In this document: in pieces, positions 34,253 to 42,604 of the stretch
Layout: each line of letters starts with the position of its first letter
Numbering within the stretch: position 1 is the stretch's first letter
Source: Brevundimonas sp. 357
GTDB lineage: Bacteria; Pseudomonadota; Alphaproteobacteria; Caulobacterales; Caulobacteraceae
Length of the DNA: 64,000 nt
Assembly: GCF_003938605.1 (NCBI RefSeq)
Contig: NZ_RHWX01000006.1
Coordinates: forward strand, 124,001 to 188,000
Direction: 5' to 3'
Program-made: the position numbers and the translations under genes
The notes under the pieces: model-generated
Told to the model about the DNA's origin: nothing
The model's input: the letters and a program-made list of their open reading frames with translations, nothing else
Database searches by the model: none

Positions 34253-34996
34253 CTATTCAGCCAGCCGTCCTTTCGCCTCATCGGCGGAGAAGACGACCGA
34301 CGGGTCCGGCTCGCGGCACTCCAGGCCGGGGCGGTTCAGGCGGCGCAGGACGTGGCGCAGGATGTTCAGCCGCGCCGTCTTCTTCTTGTCGGTCGCCACC
34401 ACGGTCCAGGGGGCGTAGTCGACATGGGTCCGCTTCAGCATCTCGTCGCGAGCGGCGGAATAGGCGCTCCAGCGGGCCTGGGCTTCGGCGTCCAGGGACG
34501 AGACCTTGAACCGTTTCAGCGGGTGGTCGACGCGCTCCTCCAGACGGCGGGCCTGTTCGTCGCGGCTGATGTCCAGCCACAGCTTGATCAGAATGACGCC
34601 CGACTGAGTCAGCATCCGCTCGAAATGCGGGGCGTCGTGCAGGAAGCGCTCATGCTGCTCAGGCGTGCAGAAGCCCATGACCGGCTCGACCCCGGCCCGG
34701 TTGTACCAGGAGCGGTTGAAGATCACGATCTCGCCCGCCGCCGGCAGATGGGCGGCGTAGCGCTGAAAATACCACTGGGTCGTCTCACGGTCGGTCGGCT
34801 TGGGCAGGGCGACGACGCGCGTCTGGCGCGGGGCCATGTATTCGGTCATGCGCTTGATCGCCCCGTCCTTGCCGGCGGCGTCGCGCCCCTCGAAGACGAT
34901 GACGACCTTCAGCCCCTGTTCGATGGCCCAGGCCTGGGTCTCGACCATCTGGATCTGCAGGGCCTCCAGGATGTCGGCGTAGTCGTCCTTGGCCAT
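34253..34996 (-). CDS. ppk2: Polyphosphate kinase 2
   Basis: A 247-residue PPK2-family enzyme that transfers phosphate between polyphosphate and nucleotides. Walker A is FEGRDAAGKDGAIKR, Walker B is EIVIFNRSWYNRAGVE, and the lid segment SRDEQARRLEERVDHPLKRFK is present. The single-domain length fits class I enzymes (NDP phosphorylation). It lies alone on the minus strand between a membrane protein gene and a serine hydrolase. Preferred nucleotide is not predictable. Confidence 0.94.
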   Translation of the reverse strand: MAKDDYADILEALQIQMVETQAWAIEQGLKVVIVFEGRDAAGKDGAIKRMTEYMAPRQTRVVALPKPTDRETTQWYFQRYAAHLPAAGEIVIFNRSWYNRAGVEPVMGFCTPEQHERFLHDAPHFERMLTQSGVILIKLWLDISRDEQARRLEERVDHPLKRFKVSSLDAEAQARWSAYSAARDEMLKRTHVDYAPWTVVATDKKKTARLNILRHVLRRLNRPGLECREPDPSVVFSADEAKGRLAE

Positions 34997-35091
34997 GGGC
35001 GTGTCCTTGTGTCGCGATCGGCGAACCTTGCGGCGAATTCACTGGCGTCGCCAGCCTCGCCGTTCAGGGTGCAACGCAAAAGGAGCCGAAA

Positions 35092-36189
35092 ATGATCAAT
35101 CGTCGTCATGTCCTGGCCGTCGGCGCGGCGGTCGCGGCTGCACCTACGGTGGTGCGCGCGGAAGGCGAGACGGCGTTCGACGCCGCCCTGACGACGGCCT
35201 TCGAGACGGTCAAGCCGGTCGCCCTGGCCGGCGGGGTCGTGACGGCCCAAGGTCTGGCCTGGTCCGGCGCGCGCGGCGTGCGGCGCGCGGGAGGGGACGA
35301 TCCGGCGACGACCGACGACCGCTGGCACTTGGGCTCCAACACCAAGGCGATGACGGCGACGCTGTTCGCCCGCCTGGTCGAGCAGGGACGGGCGCGCTGG
35401 GCCATGCCGCTGACCGAGGCCTTTCCCGACCTGGCGATCGATGCGGGCTGGGACGGCGCGACGCTGGACGACTTCATGACCCATACGGCGGGGCTGAAGG
35501 ACGAGGCGGTCATGGGCATGGCCTGGCTGATGACGGCCCGCGCCGATCCTCAGTCCCTGGCGGAGCAGCGCCGCGTCATCGTCGAGAAGGCGCTGGCCGC
35601 CCCGCCGACGGGCGCGCGCGGCACGTTCGCCTATGGCAACGCCAACTATGTGCTGGTCGGGGCGGCGATCGAGGCCGTCACCGGCGTATCGTGGGAAGAG
35701 GCCATGCAGGCCGAGGTGTTCGGCCCTCTGGGCCTGGCCTCGGCGGGGTTCGGCGCTCCGGCCGGAAGCGACAACGCCTGGGGCCACCGCCGCATGGGCG
35801 AGACGGCGCTGCCGATGGATCCGGCTGATCCGGGTTCGGACAATCCTCTGGCGCTCGGCCCGGCGGGCACGGTTCATATGACGGCGGCTGACTACGCCCG
35901 CTTCCTTCAGGTCTTCCTGACCGAGGGCGGCGGCTGGCTGAAGCCCGAGACGGTGCGGCGTCTGGTCACGCCGGGCGAGGGGCGCAACTACGCTCACGGC
36001 TGGATCGCCCTGCCGCCTCAGCCCTGGGCCAAGGGGCCGGTGATCGCCCATGAGGGCTCCAACACCTTATGGCACGCCATCGCCCTGGTCGATCCGGCGG
36101 GCGGACGCGCGGTCTTCGGCCTGTCCAACGACGGCGGGCGCGGCGGCTCGGCCTGTCAGGCCATGGTTATGGAAATGCTGCGGATCTGA
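35092..36189 (+). CDS. Beta-lactamase-class-C-like serine hydrolase
   Basis: A 365-residue serine hydrolase of the penicillin-binding-protein/class C beta-lactamase fold. The signal peptide (about residues 1-23) ends VVRAEG. The S-x-x-K motif is SNTK (WHLGSNTKAMT), the Y-x-N motif YGNANY, and an H-x-G type motif HEGS near the C-terminus. These proteins are mostly esterases or D-peptidases, not true beta-lactamases, so resistance should not be inferred. Confidence 0.87.
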   Translation: MINRRHVLAVGAAVAAAPTVVRAEGETAFDAALTTAFETVKPVALAGGVVTAQGLAWSGARGVRRAGGDDPATTDDRWHLGSNTKAMTATLFARLVEQGRARWAMPLTEAFPDLAIDAGWDGATLDDFMTHTAGLKDEAVMGMAWLMTARADPQSLAEQRRVIVEKALAAPPTGARGTFAYGNANYVLVGAAIEAVTGVSWEEAMQAEVFGPLGLASAGFGAPAGSDNAWGHRRMGETALPMDPADPGSDNPLALGPAGTVHMTAADYARFLQVFLTEGGGWLKPETVRRLVTPGEGRNYAHGWIALPPQPWAKGPVIAHEGSNTLWHAIALVDPAGGRAVFGLSNDGGRGGSACQAMVMEMLRI

Positions 36190-36557
36190 GCGCCGCCCCG
36201 GCGCCTTCTGCGCATCCGGAGCGGCGTTTCTTCGGTGTTTGCGCCAGGCGGGGCGTGGTCTGTTCGGTCATGTGCAGTCGTCGGACTATATCACTGCGCG
36301 CCGGTGCGTCGTCGCCTGGGCGCGACGGAGCGCAAGTTGCGCGCGCCGCGGCGAAATTAACTGTAAAGCCTGTAAGCTCGGTTTCGCTTTACAGTTGACC
36401 GCTGTGGATAGTCGGGTGACAACATCGCCGCAGCCCGGATTTCACGTGGGGTCCAAACCCGCGTCTTGCTCCTTCGCCTGAACGAGCTTGTCCAGATGGG
36501 CTGACGGGCGCTCCTGCTAGGACGTCCGCCTGGAAAGCGCGTTTACGGAGACGCAAT
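36190..36557. other. 368-bp gap upstream of cold-shock gene
   Basis: No open frame here looks coding. The gap contains a perfect 10-bp inverted repeat AACTGTAAAG (36359-36368) with CTTTACAGTT (36387-36396) in a locally AT-richer stretch. This could be an operator, or part of a structured 5' leader of the cold-shock mRNA. Cold-shock genes often have long leaders. No promoter can be named with confidence. Confidence 0.5.
36359..36396. promoter_or_regulatory. Inverted repeat in cold-shock leader region
   Basis: AACTGTAAAG and its exact reverse complement CTTTACAGTT are separated by 18 bp. It lies about 160 bp before the csp start. It may be a regulator site or an RNA stem. Confidence 0.5.
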
Positions 36558-36761
36558 ATGGCGACCGGCACGGTCAAGTGGTTCAACCCCACGAAGGGCT
36601 TCGGCTTCATTCAACCCGACACGGGCGGCGCGGACGTTTTCGTCCACATCACCGCTGTGCAGAAGGCTGGTCTGGCTGGCCTCGATGAAAACGCCAAGGT
36701 CGAGTACGAGCTGGAATCCCAGCGCGGCAAGACCTCGGCTGTGGACCTCAAGGTTCTCTAA
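36558..36761 (+). CDS. cspA: Cold-shock protein (CspA family)
   Basis: A 67-residue cold-shock domain protein: [31 protein letters not shown] contains the RNP1 (KGFGFI) and RNP2 (VFVHI) motifs. It is a single-strand nucleic-acid-binding chaperone. The ATG is preceded by a GGAGACGCAAT site. A small hairpin and a terminator follow. The symbol marks the family, not proven orthology to E. coli cspA. Confidence 0.96.
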   Translation: MATGTVKWFNPTKGFGFIQPDTGGADVFVHITAVQKAGLAGLDENAKVEYELESQRGKTSAVDLKVL

Positions 36762-36790
36762 GGCCCCGAACCCATAGGGTTCTAGGAAAG

Positions 36791-36820
36791 GACGCGGGGG
36801 GCGACCTCCGCGTCTTTTTT
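36791..36820 (+). terminator. Rho-independent terminator of cold-shock gene
   Basis: The stem GACGCGG (36791-36797) with CCGCGTC (36808-36814) is followed directly by TTTTTTATTTT. It lies 29 bp after the csp stop, beyond a smaller hairpin GAACCC-ATA-GGGTTC at 36768-36782. Confidence 0.9.
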
Positions 36821-36840
36821 ATTTTGCGCCTGTTTTGGGA

Positions 36841-37689
36841 TCAGAGCTTCAACTCAGTCCTGAGGCCTTCTGGCGTCAGCCCGCCTTCCCGCAATTCGGC
36901 CAGAGTGACCGAGCGGTCGCGCTTGGCGTAGCGGCGGCCATCCGGCCCAGCCAGCAGGCGGTGGTGATGATAGACAGGTTCGGGCCAGCCCATCAGCGCC
37001 TGGATCAGCCTCTGGATGTGAGTCGCCTCGAACAGATCCCGGCCCCGGATGACATGGCTGATCGCCTGCAGGGCGTCGTCGTGCGTCACGGCCAGATGAT
37101 AGGCGGTCCCGGCGTCCTTGCGCGCCAGCACGACGTCGCCCGCCGTCTCGGGGCGGGCCTTGATCACGCCGGTCTCGCCGTCGGGGCCTGAGCCTTCCTC
37201 GACGAAGCTCAGGGCGTCCCACGCGGCGCCGCCCAGCGCCTCCTTGGCTCGATCCAGCGACAGTCGCCAGGCGAAGGGGCGTCCTTCCGCCAGCAGTCGC
37301 GCCTCTTCATCGGCCGGATGCGGGCCGGGACGGGCCGCCTCGGCGGGGCCGTGGGGCGCATCGCCGATGGCGTCCAATATCTCCTTGCGCGTGCGGAAGC
37401 AGCGATAGAGCAGGCCGCGCCCATTCAGCGCCTCGACCGCGGCGGCGTAGTCGGCCAGATGATCGGACTGGCGCCGCACCGGCGTCTCCCAGTCCAGCCC
37501 CAGCCAGGTCAGGTCTTGATGGATCCCGACCTCGAACTCGGGCCTGCACCGCGTTGGGTCGATGTCCTCGATCCGCAGCACGAAGCGCCCCCCCGCTTCC
37601 TTCGCTGCGCCCCACGCCGTCAGGGCTGAGAAGGCGTGGCCCCTATGCAGGCGACCGGTGGGCGAGGGAGCGAAGCGGGTGGCGAACAT
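36841..37689 (-). CDS. gluQ: Glutamyl-Q tRNA(Asp) synthetase
   Basis: A 282-residue truncated glutamyl-tRNA synthetase paralogue that attaches Glu to queuosine of tRNA-Asp. It has the HIGH-type signature APSPTGRLHRGHA at residues 7-19, the RIEDIDPTRCRPEF stretch and the KMSKS-like YAKRDRSVTL near the C-terminus. It lacks the anticodon-binding domain, as expected for GluQ. It starts with ATG and lies 16 bp from the cupin gene on the same strand. Confidence 0.95.
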   Translation of the reverse strand: MFATRFAPSPTGRLHRGHAFSALTAWGAAKEAGGRFVLRIEDIDPTRCRPEFEVGIHQDLTWLGLDWETPVRRQSDHLADYAAAVEALNGRGLLYRCFRTRKEILDAIGDAPHGPAEAARPGPHPADEEARLLAEGRPFAWRLSLDRAKEALGGAAWDALSFVEEGSGPDGETGVIKARPETAGDVVLARKDAGTAYHLAVTHDDALQAISHVIRGRDLFEATHIQRLIQALMGWPEPVYHHHRLLAGPDGRRYAKRDRSVTLAELREGGLTPEGLRTELKL

Positions 37690-37705
37690 GGCGCATCAGA
37701 GCGGG

Positions 37706-38839
37706 TCAGACCCGCTTCAATACTCCGGACTTTTCGGCTTGATCCACGGTTGCGCGAATGTCGGATTCGGGCACGAAGTCGAACTGGGCGATAAGGTCTT
37801 CCAGAGCAAAGACATGTTGGGACAGCGCCCAGTGCATCGCATGTGCGACGGGACCGGCGTAGAGCGGAGCCATGACGGCGGTGCGGCTGTATCGGGTCAG
37901 CGGCGCTCGCTCGGGCAGAGTGAAACGGTGCGTGCGCGGCGTCAGCCGTTCCTGGGTCATGGCGACTTCATCGCGGAAGGCGGAAGAGGCTGCGAGTTGC
38001 GCCAGCTTCTGGCCCAATCCGGCCAGGTGTTGCTGCAGGGCGCGACCGCCGTCCTTGTCCGGTGACGGCAGATAGGCACGGAAAGCCGGATCCTGCATTG
38101 CGGCCTGCTCAAGCAGATTGAAGATGATGCGGCCGTAAAGGGAGGCGATGGAGAAGGTGACGTGAAGGGAGGCCGCGTCCTGGGCCAGGGCGTCATGGTA
38201 ACAGCCGCGCGGCAGATAGAGGACGTCGCCGGGACGCATCATCACTTCGGCCTGCAGTCGGCCCCGCGTCTGCTCGAACCAGCGTCGCATGTCACCCACG
38301 CCGGACGGCATCTCGACCGGGGCGTCTGCGCGATTTTCATAGATGCGCCACAGCTTCTCGCCTTCAGTCTGGACGGCGAAGACGTCGGTCAGGTCAAAAT
38401 GGGCGCCGAAGGCCTGAACCCCTTTGAACGAGCAATAGATGTTGGCGCCCATGCTGGCGGCGAAGGCGCGCCCCAGCACGGACGACAGATCGGCGATCGG
38501 CGGGGTCAGATCCTGCACGTCGCCTGCGATCAGGCTGGCGCCGTCGGCGACGAAGAGCGCGACCTTGGCCGGATCGGGGCGGAAGACGGCTCCGGACTGG
38601 GTCTGGACCGTGCGGCAATAGCGTTCGGGCGGAACCGGCTGGGTATTGTGCACCAGCTTCAGGCTCTGGGCGGTCCAGATCGATGGTTGGTTCAGCAGGC
38701 CGTTGAACGTGGACCAGTCCAGCAGCGCACGCTTCGGCTCACCCTCGCCGGCCGGGATGTGCAGCGGCTTTCGGCCATGGAAGTCGGCGAAGAAACGATC
38801 AGGGGTGATCGGGTGAAGAAGATCGTCCAGAGTGCGCAT
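37706..38839 (-). CDS. JmjC/cupin-domain oxygenase
   Basis: A 377-residue cupin protein of the ribosomal oxygenase (RoxA/YcfD-like) type. The iron ligands fit the H-x-D...H pattern: AHFDLTDVF (His-Asp) and PRGCYHDAL (His), after GDVLYLPRG. Such proteins are 2-oxoglutarate/Fe(II) hydroxylases of ribosomal proteins or other substrates. The chosen ATG at 38839 gives MRTLDDLLHPITPDRFFADF, a normal N-terminus. The frame upstream overlaps the divergent glycosylase gene. Substrate is unknown. Confidence 0.87.
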   Translation of the reverse strand: MRTLDDLLHPITPDRFFADFHGRKPLHIPAGEGEPKRALLDWSTFNGLLNQPSIWTAQSLKLVHNTQPVPPERYCRTVQTQSGAVFRPDPAKVALFVADGASLIAGDVQDLTPPIADLSSVLGRAFAASMGANIYCSFKGVQAFGAHFDLTDVFAVQTEGEKLWRIYENRADAPVEMPSGVGDMRRWFEQTRGRLQAEVMMRPGDVLYLPRGCYHDALAQDAASLHVTFSIASLYGRIIFNLLEQAAMQDPAFRAYLPSPDKDGGRALQQHLAGLGQKLAQLAASSAFRDEVAMTQERLTPRTHRFTLPERAPLTRYSRTAVMAPLYAGPVAHAMHWALSQHVFALEDLIAQFDFVPESDIRATVDQAEKSGVLKRV

Positions 38840-38884
38840 GGGCGCGATGCTAGAGCGGCGCTGTTTTCCTGTCGATACAACCTC

Positions 38885-39538
38885 ATGGCCCTTGCTCCCT
38901 CCGCTTCTTCCGTCGCCGCAGCCCGTGAGGCTCTGGCCGCCGTCGATCCGGCCCTGGCCAAGGCGCACGCCTCGACGCCCGTGTTCGAATGGCGGCTGCG
39001 GCCCGGCGGCTATGAAGGTCTGTTCCGCATGATCGTGGAGCAGCAGGTCTCGGTGGCGGCGGCGGCCTCGATCTGGAAGCGGGTGGTCGAGGGGCTGGAC
39101 GGTCAGGTGACGCCGGACGCGGTGCTGGCGCGCGATGTCGAGACGCTGCGCACCTTCGGCCTGTCGGGGCAGAAGGCGAAATACGGCCATGAGATCGCTC
39201 GCGCTCATGCTGACGGCCATATCGACTTCGACCACCTGGAGCGGCTGGACGACGCCGAGGCCATCGCCGCCCTAGTCGCCATCAAGGGCGTGGGCAAGTG
39301 GACGGCCGAGACCTTCCTGATGTTCTGCGAGGGGCGGCAGGACGTTTTCCCCGGCGGAGACGTGGCCTTGCAGGAAGCCATGCGCTGGGCCGACCGCGCC
39401 GAGGACCGTCCGAACGAGAAACAGGCCTATGCCCGCGCCGAGATCTGGCGGCCGCATCGCGCGGTGGCGGCGCATTTGCTCTGGGGGTGGTATGGTGGCG
39501 TTCGGCGCGGCGAAATCGCGCTGGACGAAGGCGTCTAG
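38885..39538 (+). CDS. DNA-3-methyladenine glycosylase II (AlkA-like)
   Basis: A 217-residue HhH-GPD glycosylase. The helix-hairpin-helix motif is AIKGVGKWTAETFLMFCEGR, followed by the GPD region DVFPGGDVALQ, in which the Asp is the catalytic residue. It removes alkylated bases from DNA. Length fits bacterial AlkA core enzymes without the N-terminal regulatory domain. The ATG at 38885 was chosen since earlier starts overlap the cupin gene on the other strand. Confidence 0.92.
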   Translation: MALAPSASSVAAAREALAAVDPALAKAHASTPVFEWRLRPGGYEGLFRMIVEQQVSVAAAASIWKRVVEGLDGQVTPDAVLARDVETLRTFGLSGQKAKYGHEIARAHADGHIDFDHLERLDDAEAIAALVAIKGVGKWTAETFLMFCEGRQDVFPGGDVALQEAMRWADRAEDRPNEKQAYARAEIWRPHRAVAAHLLWGWYGGVRRGEIALDEGV

Positions 39539-39600
39539 CCTTCGGCATTTCACCAAGGCTGGGGGCGACCCCGAAGACGGCGCCGCGCGGCGCCCTGGGG

Positions 39601-40263
39601 ATGATGACGATGTTGGAGCCGATCGCGGCCGCAGACCTGGTTCGTCCGGCTGCGGTGCTGCCGTTGCTGGATTTCGCGGGGGTGGCCGTGTTCGCCGCCA
39701 CCGGCGCCCTGGCCGCCGCGCGCGAGAAGCATGACGTCCTGACCTTCGCCTTCTTCGCCGCCGTGACCGGCATGGGCGGCGGCACCCTGCGCGACCTGTT
39801 GATCGGGGCGCCCGTCTTCTGGGTGCAGGACTGGCGCTATGTCGCCGTCTGCATGGTGGCGGCGGTCGGTTTCTGGATGCTGGGGTCGCGGTCGTGGCGT
39901 TTCCGCGCCCTGCTGTGGCTGGATGCGGTCGGGCTGGCGGCCTATGGCGTCATGGGGGCGGCCAAGGCGGCGTCCTATGGCGTGACGCCGTTGATCTGCA
40001 TCGTCATGGGCGTGCTGACGGCCTGCTTCGGCGGCATCGTGCGCGACGTGCTGGCGCACCAGCCCTCCATCCTGCTGCGGCGCGAGCTGAACATCACCGC
40101 CGCCCTGGTCTCGGCGGCCCTGTTCGTCGGGCTGAAAGCCGTGAGCCTTCCCACATGGCCCGCCGTGGCGGTGGCTGTGGTGACCGGGTTCGGCGTGCGG
40201 GCCGGCGCCCTGAAGTGGGGCTGGAGCCTGCCTGCCTTCCCGACCGCCGCTTCGCGCTATTGA
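39601..40263 (+). CDS. TRIC-type (UPF0126) cation channel-like membrane protein
   Basis: A 220-residue membrane protein with seven predicted helices and two copies of the UPF0126 unit: AVTGMGGGTLRDLLIGAPVFW and VLTACFGGIVRDVLAHQPSILL. Bacterial members are trimeric intracellular cation channel homologues. Three candidate ATGs (39601, 39604, 39610) lie close together; the first is used. The natural ion and role are unknown. Confidence 0.92.
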   Translation: MMTMLEPIAAADLVRPAAVLPLLDFAGVAVFAATGALAAAREKHDVLTFAFFAAVTGMGGGTLRDLLIGAPVFWVQDWRYVAVCMVAAVGFWMLGSRSWRFRALLWLDAVGLAAYGVMGAAKAASYGVTPLICIVMGVLTACFGGIVRDVLAHQPSILLRRELNITAALVSAALFVGLKAVSLPTWPAVAVAVVTGFGVRAGALKWGWSLPAFPTAASRY

Positions 40264-40278
40264 ACCTAATCGACGAGA

Positions 40279-40683
40279 ATGCAGATGAACGACCTTCCCG
40301 CCGCCTATGCGGCCGCGCCCCGTTGGCCCTTTGGCGACAGCCCCGAACTGGCTGATGAATTGCTGGCCCTGGTGCTGGCGGGCGGCAAGCGCGCGACCTG
40401 TTCGTCGCTGGCGTCATGCGAGGCCGACATCATGCCGACCGTTGGCGAGGTCAGCGTCATTCTGGACGGCGCCGGCGTTCCTCGCTGCGCGATCCGCACG
40501 ACCGAGGTCGAGATCATGCCCTTCGAGCAGGTCAGCGAGGACTTCGCCCGCGCCGAGGGAGAGGGCGACCTGACCTACGAATGGTGGCGCGACGCTCATG
40601 AGGCCTATTACCGCCGCGAAGGCACCTGGGCGCCGGACATGAAGGTGGTCTGCGAGCGCTTCGAACTGGTCGAGGTCTTCTAG
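40279..40683 (+). CDS. ASCH-domain protein
   Basis: A 134-residue ASCH protein, a PUA-like RNA-binding fold. The WPFGDSPELADELLALVLAGGKRATCSSL motif and the C-terminal EGEGDLTYEWWRDAHEAYYRREG are typical of this family. A second ATG lies two codons downstream. E. coli YqfB, a related small ASCH protein, is an N4-acetylcytidine amidohydrolase; whether this one acts likewise is not known. It is 15 bp after the channel gene. Confidence 0.9.
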   Translation: MQMNDLPAAYAAAPRWPFGDSPELADELLALVLAGGKRATCSSLASCEADIMPTVGEVSVILDGAGVPRCAIRTTEVEIMPFEQVSEDFARAEGEGDLTYEWWRDAHEAYYRREGTWAPDMKVVCERFELVEVF

Positions 40684-40822
40684 GGGCGCGTCACGAAAAC
40701 GCGCCGTATCTGTCATGGCGATGCGGGAGAATCAGGCGTAGGGTTTCGCCATCAGACCAAGGAAGGAGACGTGTCTTCAGTCCTGTCGCGTCGATAATCC
40801 CCCGTATGAGCGGGAGGGCCTG

Positions 40823-41392
40823 ATGCAGGTCCTGTCCCGCCCGCCGTCCGGCTTTCCGGCCCTGGTGCTGAACGCCGATTTCAGGCCCTTGTCCTATTTT
40901 CCTCTGTCGCTGTGGCCGTGGGAGGAAGTGGTCAAGGCCGTGTGGCAGGACCGCGTCGACGTGGTCGCCACATATGACAAGGTCGTCCGCAGCCCCTCGC
41001 TGGAGATGCAGCTGCCCAGCGTGGTCTGCCTGAAGTCCTACGTGGATCAGGACCGCAAGCCGGCCTTCACCCGTTTCAACGTCTTCCTGCGCGACGGTTT
41101 CGCCTGCCAGTATTGCGGCGCGCCCGGCACGTCCCAGGATCTGACCTTCGATCACGTCATCCCCCGCTCGCGCGGCGGGCGCACGACGTGGCAGAACATT
41201 GTCGCGGCTTGCGGTCCCTGCAACCTGAAGAAGGGCGGTCGCACGCCCGGTCAGGCGCACATGCCCCTGCGCCGCACCGCCCACCAGCCCAGCGCCTGGC
41301 AGCTTCAGCAGGCGGGGCGGCGTTTCCCGCCCCACTTCCTGCACCAGAGCTGGCTCGACTACCTCTACTGGGACATCGAGCTGGAGCCGTAG
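40823..41392 (+). CDS. HNH endonuclease
   Basis: A 189-residue HNH nuclease of the kind common in alphaproteobacterial chromosomes. The zinc/active-site region is seen in CQYCG, then LTFDHVIPRSRGGRTTWQNIVAACGPCNLKKG, giving C-x2-C, the catalytic DH, N and C-x2-C. The N-terminal LNADFRPLSYFPLSLWPWEEVVKAVWQDRVDVV segment is a hallmark of this family. The biological role is unknown. Confidence 0.93.
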   Translation: MQVLSRPPSGFPALVLNADFRPLSYFPLSLWPWEEVVKAVWQDRVDVVATYDKVVRSPSLEMQLPSVVCLKSYVDQDRKPAFTRFNVFLRDGFACQYCGAPGTSQDLTFDHVIPRSRGGRTTWQNIVAACGPCNLKKGGRTPGQAHMPLRRTAHQPSAWQLQQAGRRFPPHFLHQSWLDYLYWDIELEP

Positions 41393-41484
41393 GGCGGGCG
41401 TCTTTGATCGTCGTGCGACGGTCTGCGTCGTTCGGGCGCTTCACAGCTCTTGCAAAATGCCCTTCAACAGGTGTTGGAGGGGGC

Positions 41485-42159
41485 ATGAGCCGGGATACGA
41501 ATTGGCAGCGGCTGACGGAACGGGAGCGGCAGGTTCTCGCCTATGTCGCCGCCCACCATCAGAGCAAGAGCATCGCCAGGATGCTCGGCACGGCTCCCAA
41601 GACCGTGGACGCCCAGATTTCGTCCGCCTGCAGGAAGCTGGGCGTCGCCAATCGCAACGAGGCGGTGCGCCTTCTGCTACAGGATGAGAACGCCTTTCTG
41701 GACATAGGGGGTAATCCCCCACCGGCTTCGTTCCCAATGGCTGTGGGCGTCGTGGGCGGCTCCTTTCTCCCTGTCGATTTCAGGGGAGTTGATGGAGACA
41801 GCCACGATGCTTGGAACCTCGCCAGAGGACGTTCTGCCGACCATGACCTACGCGGATCTGGCGGCGGCGTTGGAGCAGGTGGCGTCGAACGAAGCGCATC
41901 GGAACATGGCGCCCTATCTGGTTTCGGCATTGCGCCGACAGGCCCCGTTTCTGACGGGGCGGATGGTCCTGTTCGAGATTCTTCGCTCGGCCAACTGTTT
42001 GGCGGACATTCCGGCGGCAAGTTCGAATTTCTGACCCAATCGGCTGGCTGGCGACGGCTGGCCTGGGCGGTGGCTGGGTCATTGGTCCTGGCTTTCGCCT
42101 TGCCGCTCGCGCTGAAAGGCGCGTTGTGGCTCCAGAAGCTCGTGCACTCGATTCAGTAA
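41485..42159 (+). CDS. LuxR-type HTH regulator with C-terminal membrane helix
   Basis: A 224-residue protein with an N-terminal LuxR-type HTH (LTERERQVLAYVAAHHQSKSIARMLGTAPKTVDAQISSACRKLG), a long Gly/Ser/Asp-rich linker, and a membrane helix near residues 193-213. This layout is common in Caulobacterales and sphingomonads and suggests a membrane-tethered regulator. The linker's third-position GC is about 49 per cent, much lower than usual here. Another frame, 41792-42034, lies over the linker and looks more coding. The start is an ATG after GGAGGGGGC. Confidence 0.82.
   Translation: MSRDTNWQRLTERERQVLAYVAAHHQSKSIARMLGTAPKTVDAQISSACRKLGVANRNEAVRLLLQDENAFLDIGGNPPPASFPMAVGVVGGSFLPVDFRGVDGDSHDAWNLARGRSADHDLRGSGGGVGAGGVERSASEHGALSGFGIAPTGPVSDGADGPVRDSSLGQLFGGHSGGKFEFLTQSAGWRRLAWAVAGSLVLAFALPLALKGALWLQKLVHSIQ
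41792..42034 (+). CDS. Nested ORF inside LuxR-type gene (possible overprinted gene)
   Basis: An 80-residue frame in a different phase inside the linker of the LuxR-type gene. By hand count its third-position GC is about 75 per cent, against about 49 per cent for the host frame. The product (MTYADLAAALEQVASNEAHR and APYLVSALRRQAPFLTGRMVLFEIL) reads like a real helical protein. An AGGGGAG site is just 3 bp upstream of the ATG. It may be a true overlapping gene or a chance open frame. Confidence 0.4.
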   Translation: METATMLGTSPEDVLPTMTYADLAAALEQVASNEAHRNMAPYLVSALRRQAPFLTGRMVLFEILRSANCLADIPAASSNF

Positions 42160-42208
42160 ACCCTGACCGACGTCTTTCAGACGCGCCGCTGCGGCGGCAG
42201 GAGGTCCC

Positions 42209-42565
42209 ATGTCTCAACGAGAAGCGACGGCCACAAGGGTCGCCGCCTATATCAATCACGCCGAGCAATCGCTCGACGAAGCCCTGTCGCGCACGTCGAT
42301 CCTGGTCAGCGAACTGCCTAGCCTGCAGCGTGACGCCGGGCTGAACGCGGCCTGGGCCCAACCCGCCGTGGCCTCGGTCTGCGTCGCCTTGAACAACCTG
42401 ACGAGCGCTCGGGCCGCTCTGATCGACGCACACAAGTCGCTCTCGGCCGTGCAACGCAAGCTGGGCGTGACCACGTTGGAAACTCCAAACAACGACAAGC
42501 CAGCTGAAACCGGGCCGTTCGCCCGACAGGCGGAGGCTGCGGTCGTCGTGCCGATGCGCGCCTAG
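42209..42565 (+). CDS. Hypothetical protein downstream of LuxR-type regulator
   Basis: A 118-residue soluble protein, mainly helical (YINHAEQSLDEALSRTSILVSELPSLQ, ALNNLTSARAALIDAHKSL), with a Pro-rich tail. The AGGAGGTCCC site upstream supports the ATG. It probably shares a transcript with the LuxR-type gene 49 bp upstream. No function is recognisable. Small proteins of this style are often found next to such regulators. Confidence 0.78.
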   Translation: MSQREATATRVAAYINHAEQSLDEALSRTSILVSELPSLQRDAGLNAAWAQPAVASVCVALNNLTSARAALIDAHKSLSAVQRKLGVTTLETPNNDKPAETGPFARQAEAAVVVPMRA

Positions 42566-42604
42566 GCGTCTTGACGCGGGCGAGGAGCGCGGCGACCTAG
42601 GCAC

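Noticed and set aside
35092-36189. Antibiotic resistance beta-lactamase
   Set aside because: Only the general SxxK/YxN fold is seen. Most such proteins are esterases or peptidases.
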